NCBI GenBank assembly: GCA_029262835.1
Contig: JAJCYQ010000023.1
Location: 40,767 to 104,766 of the forward strand
Source: Bacteroidota bacterium
GTDB lineage: Bacteria; Bacteroidota; Rhodothermia; Rhodothermales; UBA10348
Direction of reading: 5' to 3'
Length of the DNA: 64,000 nt
The notes beneath the pieces were generated by a model, which saw only the letters and a program-made list of their open reading frames with translations, did no database searches and was not told where the DNA came from. Positions 38,708 through 47,693 of the stretch are shown here, in pieces; the stretch's first letter is position 1, and the number at the start of each line of letters is the position of its first letter. The position numbers were made by a program, and so were the translations under genes.

Positions 38708-40438
38708 ATGCCGTGCATGGACGCGCGCATTCGCACATCGGTATTCCAGGAGTTCCTCGGCACGGACGACACCATCGTCGTTACGGACACTGAAACCACA
38801 GGTACCTCGGCCAGAGCGCACCGCGTAATTGAGATAGGGGCGGTTCGAATTGCGCATGACGGCTCGCTGACCACGTTTTCGGAGCTCATCAACCCAGGCA
38901 CCGCCATCCCTTCGCGTATTACCCGCATTACCGGCATCAGCACGGGGCACGTGTTCGGCAAACCGGGTGCCGCAGCGGTGCTGCCGCGCTACAGGGCGTT
39001 TCTGGACCATGGCCTCTTCACGGCGCACAACATCGCCTTTGACCGGGGCTTTCTGAACGCCGAACTGGAGCGCGCCGATATGGACCTGCTGCCGGCGCGC
39101 GGTCTCTGTACGCTGCGCCTGGCACGGCGCCTGCTTCCCGGGCTGCGGTCCAAGAGCCTGGCCAGTCTGGCCACGTTCTACCGTTTGGAAGCGTCTGGCA
39201 GGCACCGCGCGCTGCGCGATGCGGAGATCACGACGGCAGTGCTTGAACGCCTGCTGCAGCACGCCTTCGAAGATCACGGCATTCGGCAGCTTGACGAACT
39301 CATTACCCTGCAGACGCGCAACTATGCCTCCGTGCGGCCTCTTTCCACGCATGTGGAGCGCATTCGGCGGGAGACGCTGCCGCTCGTGCCGGACGAGCCC
39401 GGTGTGTATCGCATGCGGGACGGCCGCGGAAAGCTGCTCTATATCGGCAAGGCCCGCGCGCTTGCGTCGCGCGTGCGCAGTTATTTCAATGCCGTCGAGG
39501 CGCACCCGGCGCGTATCCGCAAGCTGATTGCGGCTGTCAGGCACATTGACTGGGAAGTCCTGCCCACGGAACTCGACGCCCTCGTCGTCGAGTCGCGCGC
39601 CATCAAGCAGGAAGACCCGCCCTACAACCGGGCGCAGACGCGCTATGTGGAGCGGCCGTGGTTGCGCCTTGACCCCGGTGAGGCGTATCCCCGAATTACA
39701 GCGCAGGTTCTGGTACGCTCCGACGGAGCGCGGTATTTCGGCCCCTTGAAATCGAGGAGGCAGGCCGCCAGCCTGATCGAAATCATAGAGCGGGTTTTTC
39801 GGCTTCGGAACTGCTCGCAGAAGGAGCTCGATGGCGGGCGCCGCTGCCTGCGGGGAGACATGGGTCGGTGCCTGATGCCGTGTGAGCGACCTGACCCGGA
39901 GGCTTACGCGGCGGAGCACGCGCGCGTCGCCTCCTTTCTCGAGGGCGACGTGGACGACGTGGTGGCCGAACTGGAGGCCGACATGGCACATGCGGCCGGG
40001 GCGCTGGATTTCGAGACGGCGGCGCGCATGCGGGACTGGATCCAGCTCCTGGACGATCTCGTGGTAGAAGGAGGAGCCGTTGCGGAGCCCGTGGACGGGC
40101 TCGACCGTGCGGTGTGGCTCTGCCGCGAGGGCGAGGATCACGCGACGGCAGCGCTACTCAGGGGGGGCATCCTGGCGTGGACCGCGCGGCTGCCTGTGCC
40201 CGTTGGGGCGGGTAATCTGGAGCATATCCACGCCTCGTGGGAACGCGCCGTCCAGGCGCCCCTGCCGGAGGGTGACCCCACAGGTCGCGAAGAAGTCGAC
40301 GCAAGACGCGTACTGGAACACTGGATGTTCGTGTACCGCGACGAGCTTGCCGTGGTAGATCGCCGCGCCGGGGAAGCCCCCGTGATGTGGGCGCAACGCA
40401 TCATGGACGCTGTGACAGCGCGCGCTGGTAGACGTTGA
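38708..40438 (+). CDS. DEDDh 3'-5' exonuclease (DnaQ-like) fused to UvrC-like GIY-YIG, Cys-cluster and UVR domains
   Basis: DTETTGTSARAHRVIEIGAVRI, HNIAFDRGFLNAE, HRALRDAE; DEPGVYRMRDGRGKLLYIGKARALASRVRSYF; C-x10-C-x7-C-x3-C; LEADMAHAAGALDFETAARMRDWI. Confidence 0.92.
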   Translation: MPCMDARIRTSVFQEFLGTDDTIVVTDTETTGTSARAHRVIEIGAVRIAHDGSLTTFSELINPGTAIPSRITRITGISTGHVFGKPGAAAVLPRYRAFLDHGLFTAHNIAFDRGFLNAELERADMDLLPARGLCTLRLARRLLPGLRSKSLASLATFYRLEASGRHRALRDAEITTAVLERLLQHAFEDHGIRQLDELITLQTRNYASVRPLSTHVERIRRETLPLVPDEPGVYRMRDGRGKLLYIGKARALASRVRSYFNAVEAHPARIRKLIAAVRHIDWEVLPTELDALVVESRAIKQEDPPYNRAQTRYVERPWLRLDPGEAYPRITAQVLVRSDGARYFGPLKSRRQAASLIEIIERVFRLRNCSQKELDGGRRCLRGDMGRCLMPCERPDPEAYAAEHARVASFLEGDVDDVVAELEADMAHAAGALDFETAARMRDWIQLLDDLVVEGGAVAEPVDGLDRAVWLCREGEDHATAALLRGGILAWTARLPVPVGAGNLEHIHASWERAVQAPLPEGDPTGREEVDARRVLEHWMFVYRDELAVVDRRAGEAPVMWAQRIMDAVTARAGRR

Positions 40439-41864
40439 GGTAGGAAGCCGCGGCGCGGTCCCAGGAAAAGTCCTGTTGCATGGCGCGCCGCATGGCGGCG
40501 CGCCATATGTCCTGGTCCTGGAACGTATCAATGGCCCGGTGGAGCGTGGCGGCGACGACATCCGGGCGCGCATCATGGAAGGAAAAGCCGGTGCCCTGGT
40601 CGGGATGCTCGTCGAGGTCACGCACCGTGTCGGCCAGCCCTCCGGTGTGGTGCACAATCGGCAGCGTGCCGTAGAGCATGGAATACATCTGGTTGAGGCC
40701 GCACGGCTCGTAGTGGGAGGGCATCAGGAAGGCGTCCGCGCCTGCCTCAATCCGGTGTGAGAGGCCCTCGTCGTACCCGACGAAGAGGCCTACTTTGTCC
40801 GGGAAAATCGCCGCCAGACTGCGGAAGAAACCCTCCAGCCAGGGCGCTCCGCTGCCGAGCACAATGAGCCGGAACTCCCGCTCCCGGAGTACCTGTTCAA
40901 GCTCGGGGACCAACAGATCGAAACCCTTCTGATCGGCCAGGCGCGAGACAATGCCTATGACAGGTACGTCCGGCGGAGCCGACAGGCCAAATTCGGCGAG
41001 CAGCGCCGTGCGGCAGGCTGCTTTGCCTCCCAGGTCGCCGGCGCCATAGTGCGCGGCCAGGTGCGCATCGGTCCGGGGATTCCAGTACGCCGTATCGACC
41101 CCATTCAGTATACCGGTAAGATCGTTGTGCCGGGCCGACAGCACGCCATCCAGGCCGCAGCCGAGGAGGGGCGTCTGGATTTCGGCGGCATATGTTGGCG
41201 ATACGGTCGTGATCTGGTCGGCTTCGACAAGGCCAGCACGGAGGCAGGAGAAGGCACCGTCCATGTGGTAGGCGCCGCCCGGAACCGCGTGATCGACGGG
41301 GAGCCCCGCTTCCCAGGCGTAGTGGGGATGGGTCAGGCCCTGATAGGCCAGGTTGTGGATGGACAGCACGCTGCGCGCCTGGCGGAAGCGCTCATCCCAC
41401 GCATACGCGTGCCGGAGCATGGCGGGCATGAGGGCCGTCTGCCAGTCGTTGGAGTGCACGATGTCGGGCGAAAAGGCGTATCGCTGCATGACGTCGAAGG
41501 CCGCCTTCTGCAGCAGGATGAAGCGGCGGGCTTCGTCCACGTGGTCTGTGTAGAGCGTACCGCGGTGGAAGAAGCGCGGGCAGTCAATCAGGTAGACCTC
41601 GACTTCCGAGTCAGGCAGGTGGCCATACCAGACGTGATACGGAACGGGTTCGTCTCCGAGCGTAACGTTCAGCTCGCCGAGGTCATCGGCATGTACAAAC
41701 CCGTGATCAAAAACGGGGATGCGCGCGTACAGCGGCAGGAACACCTTGATCCGGATATCCGGGCGGGCGCGCGACAGCGCCACTGGCAGGGCACCGGCGA
41801 CGTCGGCGAGGCCACCGGTCTTCACAAAGGGAACGCATTCGCTCGTTGCAAAACAGACATTCAT
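40401..41864 (-). CDS. glgA: Glycogen synthase (ADP-glucose type, GT5)
   Basis: KTGGLADVAGALPVAL; HSNDWQTALMP; SHYEPCGLNQMYSMLYGTLPIVHHTGGLADTV; start refined to MNVCFATSE. Confidence 0.93.
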   Translation of the reverse strand: MNVCFATSECVPFVKTGGLADVAGALPVALSRARPDIRIKVFLPLYARIPVFDHGFVHADDLGELNVTLGDEPVPYHVWYGHLPDSEVEVYLIDCPRFFHRGTLYTDHVDEARRFILLQKAAFDVMQRYAFSPDIVHSNDWQTALMPAMLRHAYAWDERFRQARSVLSIHNLAYQGLTHPHYAWEAGLPVDHAVPGGAYHMDGAFSCLRAGLVEADQITTVSPTYAAEIQTPLLGCGLDGVLSARHNDLTGILNGVDTAYWNPRTDAHLAAHYGAGDLGGKAACRTALLAEFGLSAPPDVPVIGIVSRLADQKGFDLLVPELEQVLREREFRLIVLGSGAPWLEGFFRSLAAIFPDKVGLFVGYDEGLSHRIEAGADAFLMPSHYEPCGLNQMYSMLYGTLPIVHHTGGLADTVRDLDEHPDQGTGFSFHDARPDVVAATLHRAIDTFQDQDIWRAAMRRAMQQDFSWDRAAASYLNVYQRALSQRP

Positions 41865-41894
41865 GACAGCAGAACCACTTGTGGAAGGAAAACA

Positions 41895-43001
41895 ATGAAC
41901 CTGGAATCTGTACTGCGCCCGGACGCCTGGCTGGATGAAGACGCGGACATGCCGTATGACGTGATCGGGGAGTCGGAGGAAGGACGCCCCATCCGGGCGC
42001 TCACGGTGGGCCGCGGGCCCCGCCGGATGTCGCTCCTGGCCGGAGCCCACGCCGATGAGCCGGCGGGGCCCACCACGCTGCGAGCGCTCGCAGCGGCGCT
42101 TATGACCACACCGGAAGCGTTCCGCGCGCTGCTCGAGGAGTGGACCCTTTGCATTGTGCCGCATGTGAACCCCGACGGAGAGGCCAGAAACGCGTCGTGG
42201 CGCGCGGCGTGGCCGGACACGAGGGCATATCTGCGTGACGTCATCAGGGAAAAGCCTGGGCGGGATGTGGAGTTCGGATATCCGGACATGCGTCCCGAAA
42301 ATAGGGTGGTCGCGGCGTATCTGCGAACGCACGGGCCGTTCGATGTGCATGCGAGCCTGCATGGCATGGGTTTTTCAGATGGGGCCATGCTCCTCATAGA
42401 CAAGCACTGGGGGTACCGTACGGAGCATCTGCAGCGGGCGTTCGAGCGTGCCGCGGCCGAACACGGCCTGCGCCTGCATGACCACAACCGAAAGGGAGAG
42501 AAGGGGTTTTTCAGGATTGCCGAAGGCTTCACAACAACCCCAGAGGGCGCGGCCATGCGGACATGGTTCCGTAGCCGTGGCGACGAACCCTCGGCGCTTC
42601 TGTTTCGCGACAGTTCAATGGAGTTCGTGCGCTCGCTCGGTGGTGATCCACTCTCGGTGGTCACGGAGCTTCCGCTCTTCCTCGTTGAAGGCGCGCGTGA
42701 ACCGGAAACGCCGACAGCCTATCTGGCATTCCGTGAGCTCCTGCCCGAAATCCGGGCCCACCTCGCTGCCGCTGCTGCGCCACGGGATGCCGACCCGGCT
42801 ACCGGCGCCCACGGGACTGACACAGGTGCGGCCAGAGGCGGCCACGGGACTGACGCGGGTGCGGCCAAAGGCGGCCACGGGGACGCTCTTGCGGCGGCGC
42901 TCTGGGAGCCCTTCGGCCTGCATCCCGTTCCGGTTCGCGCCGCCGTCGATATCCACCTCCGCACCATTGAAGCGGCGGCGGCTACAATCCGGGGAGCGTA
43001 G
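41895..43001 (+). CDS. M14-family zinc carboxypeptidase-like protein with a tandem-repeat linker
   Basis: LLAGAHADEPAGPTTLRAL (HxxE zinc motif), IVPHVNPDGEARN; linker HGTDTGAARGGHGTDAGAAKGGHG. Confidence 0.78.
   Translation: MNLESVLRPDAWLDEDADMPYDVIGESEEGRPIRALTVGRGPRRMSLLAGAHADEPAGPTTLRALAAALMTTPEAFRALLEEWTLCIVPHVNPDGEARNASWRAAWPDTRAYLRDVIREKPGRDVEFGYPDMRPENRVVAAYLRTHGPFDVHASLHGMGFSDGAMLLIDKHWGYRTEHLQRAFERAAAEHGLRLHDHNRKGEKGFFRIAEGFTTTPEGAAMRTWFRSRGDEPSALLFRDSSMEFVRSLGGDPLSVVTELPLFLVEGAREPETPTAYLAFRELLPEIRAHLAAAAAPRDADPATGAHGTDTGAARGGHGTDAGAAKGGHGDALAAALWEPFGLHPVPVRAAVDIHLRTIEAAAATIRGA
42809..42882 (+). repeat. 33-bp in-frame tandem repeat (about 2.2 copies) within M14-like CDS
   Basis: CCACGGGACTGACACAGGTGCGGCCAGAGGCGG then CCACGGGACTGACGCGGGTGCGGCCAAAGGCGG then CCACGGGG. 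Confidence 0.9.
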
Positions 43002-43051
43002 AACGGGAGTGTGCCAGGCCGCGGGCGCCGGATTGCTTGCCGCACGGGGGG

Positions 43052-43594
43052 CTACCCGAACAGCAGGCGCACGACGTAGACGGCCGCGATCATGGCCACG
43101 ACGTCGGCCAACAGCCCCGCTGGCACGGCGTGCCGAGTCTTGCGCACATTGACCGCGCCGAAGTACACGGCGATCACGTAAAAGGTGGTTTCCGTCGACC
43201 CGAACATGGTCGCTGCCATCTTGACCAGGATGGAATCTTCCCCGAACTGCTGGATCATGTCGAGCACGATGGCGGCCGATCCTGAGCCCGTCAGAGGCCG
43301 AATGACCATCATGGGCAGCACCTCCGGTGGAATTCCGATGAGCGAGAGCAGCGGGCGCATGCCCTCGACCACAAATTCCATGGCACCCGATGCCCGGAAC
43401 ATGCCGATGGCGAAGAGAATGGCCACCAGGTAGGGAATGATGGTGACGGCGACGCGAAACCCGTCCTTGGCGCCTTCAACAAACTCCTCGTAGACGGGGA
43501 CGCGTTTGAGCATACCGTAGAGCGGAAAGCCCACGATGAGAAGCGGCAGCACGAATACCGAGGCGGTTTCTATGAATGAGCGTAAGAATTCCAT
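43052..43594 (-). CDS. SpmB-like nucleoside-recognition-domain membrane protein
   Basis: PLTGSGSAAIVLDMIQQFGEDSILVKMAATMFGSTETTFYVIAVYFG. Confidence 0.85.
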   Translation of the reverse strand: MEFLRSFIETASVFVLPLLIVGFPLYGMLKRVPVYEEFVEGAKDGFRVAVTIIPYLVAILFAIGMFRASGAMEFVVEGMRPLLSLIGIPPEVLPMMVIRPLTGSGSAAIVLDMIQQFGEDSILVKMAATMFGSTETTFYVIAVYFGAVNVRKTRHAVPAGLLADVVAMIAAVYVVRLLFG

Positions 43595-43595
43595 G

Positions 43596-44555
43596 TCAGA
43601 CCTCCCCGTCAGGTTGTGTGCGGTAGCGTTTCATGCGTGAGAGCAGCTTGGCCGCTGTGATGGCCACAACGAGTGAAATGAATGTCACGATGATGATGGC
43701 AAAAATCAGCTGATTGATCTGCAGCCCCATGAGGGCCACCAGGATGACGGGCGGTACGAGCTGCACCGACGCCGTATTCATGGCAAGCAGCATGACCATG
43801 GAGTTGGTGGCCGTATCTGGATTCGGATTCAGCTTCTGCAGTTCCTCCATGGCCTTGATGCCGAGCGGGGTGGCGGCATTTCCGAGACCGAGCATATTGG
43901 CGGTCAGGTTGAGGACAATCATGCCGAGTGCCGGATGGCCTTTCGGGATTTCAGGGAAGAGCGGACCCAGAATCGGCTGCGTGACGCGGACCACAGTATG
44001 AATAAGGCCGGCGGCTTCGGCAATCTTCAACAGGCCCATCCAGAGGGCAATCACGCCGATGAGGCCAAGAGCGAGGGATACGGCGGTCTCCGCCATGTCA
44101 ATAGCCGCCTGCGCAATGGCCGTCATCTTGACAAACTTCACGTCCGCGAACTGGATAACGGCCGTGGCGGTCGAGTCGGTGTGCGAATCCAGCGCGAGCA
44201 CCGTGCCGCGGAGGTCGTTATCGCGGGGAGAGGTCATGTCGCGGATAGTCGCCCAGGGTTCGGGGACAGAGGCATCGGCCGCAAACCGGAGTTGCATACC
44301 GTCGGCTGTCCGGACCAGCATGCCTTCGTAGGCCCCCGTGGGTGCGGCGTCGACCCCATAGAGCGCCCGGTAGCTGTCGGGCGAAATGCGTACGCGTGCC
44401 GGTTGGCGGCGCTGGGCGGCGTCGCCCTCGACGGCCAGTTCGAGCGTCACGTCCGCGCCATTGCGGTACGTGTCGCGCACGAGGTCGCGTGTATCGTAGA
44501 CGAGGGCGAACACCAGACTCGATATGATGAGTCCGCCCCAGATGTAATTGAGCAT
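43596..44555 (-). CDS. SpmA-like nucleoside-recognition-domain membrane protein with an extra domain after TM1
   Basis: LNYIWGGLIISSLVFAL; ALGLIGVIALWMGLLKIAEAAGL; NLTANMLGLGNAATPLGIKAMEELQKLNP; start refined to 44555. Confidence 0.85.
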   Translation of the reverse strand: MLNYIWGGLIISSLVFALVYDTRDLVRDTYRNGADVTLELAVEGDAAQRRQPARVRISPDSYRALYGVDAAPTGAYEGMLVRTADGMQLRFAADASVPEPWATIRDMTSPRDNDLRGTVLALDSHTDSTATAVIQFADVKFVKMTAIAQAAIDMAETAVSLALGLIGVIALWMGLLKIAEAAGLIHTVVRVTQPILGPLFPEIPKGHPALGMIVLNLTANMLGLGNAATPLGIKAMEELQKLNPNPDTATNSMVMLLAMNTASVQLVPPVILVALMGLQINQLIFAIIIVTFISLVVAITAAKLLSRMKRYRTQPDGEV

Positions 44556-44686
44556 GATCAGGCTGTGGCCGGGTGAGGCCGCAGTATACAGATCACGCGG
44601 TGTTAAGGAAACCGAATTACAACCGATTTCCCGTAGGAGGTCGCCGGAGCAGACCTCATGGCGGACTCCTCTCGAGGGGCCTCGTC

Positions 44687-44722
44687 GACCGGAATACAAA
44701 ACGGGACCGGTATACAAACCGG
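44687..44722. repeat. 18-bp tandem duplication (2 copies, 2 mismatches)
   Basis: GACCGGAATACAAAACGG / GACCGGTATACAAACCGG. Confidence 0.85.
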
Positions 44723-44762
44723 CGCGGCCGGGATGGCGGAACCACCCCGGCCGCGCCGGTTT
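44716..44762. promoter_or_regulatory. Strong GC-rich hairpin (17-bp perfect stem, 13-nt loop) in the intergenic region
   Basis: AAACCGGCGCGGCCGGG (44716-44732) pairs perfectly with CCCGGCCGCGCCGGTTT (44746-44762). Confidence 0.8.
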
Positions 44763-44991
44763 CTGCCGATGAGTGCGCCCGCAGGGTCAGTGCGGACGCG
44801 AGAGGGAATAAGCCGTCGGCTGCAGCGTACCGGTACAGGATCCGGTGATCGCTTCGACCTGTTCCTTTCCTCAGGAGGTACAAATTGTAACATCGGCCGT
44901 CGCGCGTGCAGTTTTAAGTCCCCGTCCAGTTAAGATCCAGAATAAGTGGCCGAAAACGATCCAGAAGCCTCGCCCATACCCTCCCCAGGAC

Positions 44992-46125
44992 ATGTCCCGT
45001 TCCACTCATTTCCACTTGCTGCCCGCTTTTCTGTTCGCGCTCGCACTGTCGGCGTGCTCGCAGGATGGCTCGGTAACACCGGAGGACGGTTCCTCCGCGG
45101 ACGATGCGCCAGCGGGCGCCAGTCCTTTCCGCATGCAGGCAGCCGGGTATCATCCGGCATGGATGGGCGACGCTTGGACCACGTATGATTTTGAGTTGCT
45201 GGACGTTCTGTTCTTTTTCGACCTGCCCGTCAGCGCAGATGGTCGCCTCGCCGACCGGCAGGGCTGGCCCCATGCGTGGGTGGGTCTTATTTCCGAGGCC
45301 CAGTCGCACAACGTACCCATCCATCTTACGGTGAGCATTCTGGACGCACATGTTTTCCACGCCGTTTTTTCCTCGGAAGAGCGCGTGGAAGAGCTGATTG
45401 GCGACATTACCGACCTGGCGACGTCCGGCTCCGTGGGCGGTATCCACATGGACGTGGAAGTCTTTGAGCCCGTGACGCCTGAGCTGCGCGGCGCGTATAC
45501 CCGCTTCGTGGCCGAACTGCGTTCGCGGCTCAGGGGTGTCCGCGCCGACCTGGAGCTCAGTGTCTTCCTTGCGGCGCTCGACGTGTCCGATGCCTACGAC
45601 GAGGCGGCGCTCGCTGCCGTCAGCGATTTTGTGGTGGTCCAGGGCTACGACCTGCACTGGCTGACGGGCGATACCGCCGGGCCCCTGTCGCCCATCCGGG
45701 GCTGGCCGGGGAGAAGCTGGGATACCATCCTGGCGCGATACGACGCCCTCGGCATTGGCCGGGACCGGATGCTTTTCTCCGTGCCCTATTATGGCTACGA
45801 ATGGCCCACGGAGGGTCCCGAGCCGGGTGCCCGCACTGAGGCGGTCGGCGCGCTGACCACGTTCGCACCCGCGCTCGCAGGTGTGCCCTCGGCGCGAGAC
45901 GCCGCACAGGTGCACGGTCTGCGCCGCGACGCCGCATCGGGCTCCCCGTGGTACCTGACAGGCGACTCGACCGCATGGCGGCAGGGCTGGTTCGAGGACG
46001 CCGAATCGCTCGGCCGGAAATACGACTTTGTGAAGCAGGAGCGCCTCGCGGGCGTCGCCATTTTTCCCCTCTCCTACGGCGACCAGTCGCTCGACAGTAC
46101 GCTCCGCGCAGCGAGGTGGCCATGA
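44992..46125 (+). CDS. Lipoprotein GH18-like glycosidase-fold protein (paralogue 1)
   Basis: Lipobox LFALALSAC; VGGIHMDVEVFEP at the GH18 DxxDxDxE position; VVQGYDLHWLTGDTAGPLSP; VPYYGYEWP. Confidence 0.78.
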   Translation: MSRSTHFHLLPAFLFALALSACSQDGSVTPEDGSSADDAPAGASPFRMQAAGYHPAWMGDAWTTYDFELLDVLFFFDLPVSADGRLADRQGWPHAWVGLISEAQSHNVPIHLTVSILDAHVFHAVFSSEERVEELIGDITDLATSGSVGGIHMDVEVFEPVTPELRGAYTRFVAELRSRLRGVRADLELSVFLAALDVSDAYDEAALAAVSDFVVVQGYDLHWLTGDTAGPLSPIRGWPGRSWDTILARYDALGIGRDRMLFSVPYYGYEWPTEGPEPGARTEAVGALTTFAPALAGVPSARDAAQVHGLRRDAASGSPWYLTGDSTAWRQGWFEDAESLGRKYDFVKQERLAGVAIFPLSYGDQSLDSTLRAARWP

Positions 46126-47240
46126 GGCGGCTTACACCCATTTTTTTCCTGTGGATGCTCTCGTGGAGCGCAAACTGGAGTGTACCGGCCCGGGGACAGG
46201 ATGCTCCGCCAGCCGGGGATACCTCACGGGCGCCGCTCGTGGCCGGCTACTACGCCTGGTGGATGACCGATGCGTGGACAGAGATGGATCTCAGCCTCTA
46301 TGACCGGATCATGTTCTTCACAACGCGAGTCGACTCGAGCGGCTTCATCCTGACCCGGAATGGGTGGCCGGATGCCTGGCAGGACTTTCGTACGGCCGCT
46401 GACAGCGTGGGTACGCGGCTTGTGCCAACCGTTGCCATGATGGAAGCGGAAACCATCCTGCCGGTCTTCGCCGACAGTGTGCGCTGGCAGCGCCTGGTGC
46501 AGGATATCGTGCGCATGGTGGACGAGGCCGACAGCCCGGGACTGCACCTGGACGTCGAGCTCTTCGAGCCGGCTCCGGACGCGACTATTGGCGGTTTCCA
46601 CGCGTTCCTGGCGGCGCTGCGCAGGGCGCTGCCAGCCGAAAAAGAAATCTCGGCGTTTGCACCCGCGTTTGATGTAAGCCGGATGTATGGCCTGGACGTC
46701 ATTGCGCCCCATATAGATATGTTCTATGTGCAGGGGTACGACATTCACTGGTTGACGGGGCCCACGGCAGGACCCGTTGCCCCGCTCAAGGCGTGGGAAG
46801 GGCGCTCGTGGAAGGATATCGTGGCGCGCTACCGCGCGGCAGGCATTGAAGATGCCCGCCTTGTCATGACAGTACCATACTACGGGTACGAGTGGCCGGT
46901 CGAGCATACTGGATATGGCGCACCGACAACTGGTGACGGCAGGATCCTGACCTGGGCCCGGGTCGACAGTCTGCGACTTCCCGATCTTCGTCTTTCGGTC
47001 GAAGCGCGTCTCGATAAGCTGGCCGTCCTGCGCGACACGTTGTCGGGCAGTCCGTTCTACACGCGCGCCGATTCGGCGGGCGTCTACCAGGGCTGGTTCG
47101 AGGATGCCGAAAGCCTCGGCGACAAACTGGACTACGTGGGTCGCGAGCGGCTGGGAGGCGTTGCCGTTTTCCTGATGGGATACGACAACGGGCAGTTCAC
47201 TCCGCTTCTGGAGGCTTTCCAGGAGCGCAGAACTCGGTAA
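46122..47240 (+). CDS. Secreted GH18-like glycosidase-fold protein (paralogue 2)
   Basis: Same motifs: PGLHLDVELFEP, YVQGYDIHWLTGPTAGPVAP, VPYYGYEWP, QGWFEDAESLG; ATGA overlap with paralogue 1. Confidence 0.78.
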   Translation: MRRLTPIFFLWMLSWSANWSVPARGQDAPPAGDTSRAPLVAGYYAWWMTDAWTEMDLSLYDRIMFFTTRVDSSGFILTRNGWPDAWQDFRTAADSVGTRLVPTVAMMEAETILPVFADSVRWQRLVQDIVRMVDEADSPGLHLDVELFEPAPDATIGGFHAFLAALRRALPAEKEISAFAPAFDVSRMYGLDVIAPHIDMFYVQGYDIHWLTGPTAGPVAPLKAWEGRSWKDIVARYRAAGIEDARLVMTVPYYGYEWPVEHTGYGAPTTGDGRILTWARVDSLRLPDLRLSVEARLDKLAVLRDTLSGSPFYTRADSAGVYQGWFEDAESLGDKLDYVGRERLGGVAVFLMGYDNGQFTPLLEAFQERRTR

Positions 47241-47610
47241 GGACGCCACCGGCATCCTTCGGGTGGACGAAAAAAATCAGCTTGCCGTCGGCGCCCGCTT
47301 TCGGCGCGTCACTGAGCGGCCTGAGACCCTGCTGCCGTACGCGTTCCATCATCCCGTCCGCATTCTCCACGGCGAATGCGAGATGGTGAAGGCCTGGGCC
47401 CCGCTTTTCGATGTGCCGGGCAATGGCACTCTCGGCGGATGTCGCCTCGAGGAGTTCAATCTTGGTGCCGCCCGCATCCAGGAAATACGTGCGTACGCCC
47501 TCGGAGGGGACTTCTTCTACTTTGTATGGAGCGATGCCGAAAAGAAGCCGATAGCGTTCCAGGTCGGCCTCAATGTCGGCGCTGGCTATGCCAATGTGTT
47601 CGAGCTGCAT
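47197..47610 (-). CDS. mce: Methylmalonyl-CoA epimerase (glyoxalase fold)
   Basis: MQLEHIGIASADIEADLERYRLLFG; GPGLHHLAFAVENADGMMERV; FVHPKDAGGVLTEF. Confidence 0.93.
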   Translation of the reverse strand: MQLEHIGIASADIEADLERYRLLFGIAPYKVEEVPSEGVRTYFLDAGGTKIELLEATSAESAIARHIEKRGPGLHHLAFAVENADGMMERVRQQGLRPLSDAPKAGADGKLIFFVHPKDAGGVLTEFCAPGKPPEAE

Positions 47611-47693
47611 GGTGAAAGCGAAAACCTGCGGGGGTTCTGGTCGTCAGACTGTAGATTACGTCAACCACCTCCGGTTATCCAGGTTCATTTCCC

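Noticed and set aside
38186-40141. 651-aa minus-strand ORF
   Set aside because: Antisense to the well-supported exonuclease/GIY-YIG gene and pseudokinase end; Arg/His-rich composition and no domain signatures, a typical high-GC shadow ORF
44658-44933. 91-aa ORF (and antisense counterparts) in the 44556-44991 gap
   Set aside because: Spans the tandem duplication and hairpin; ORFs on both strands, no family; better explained as non-coding
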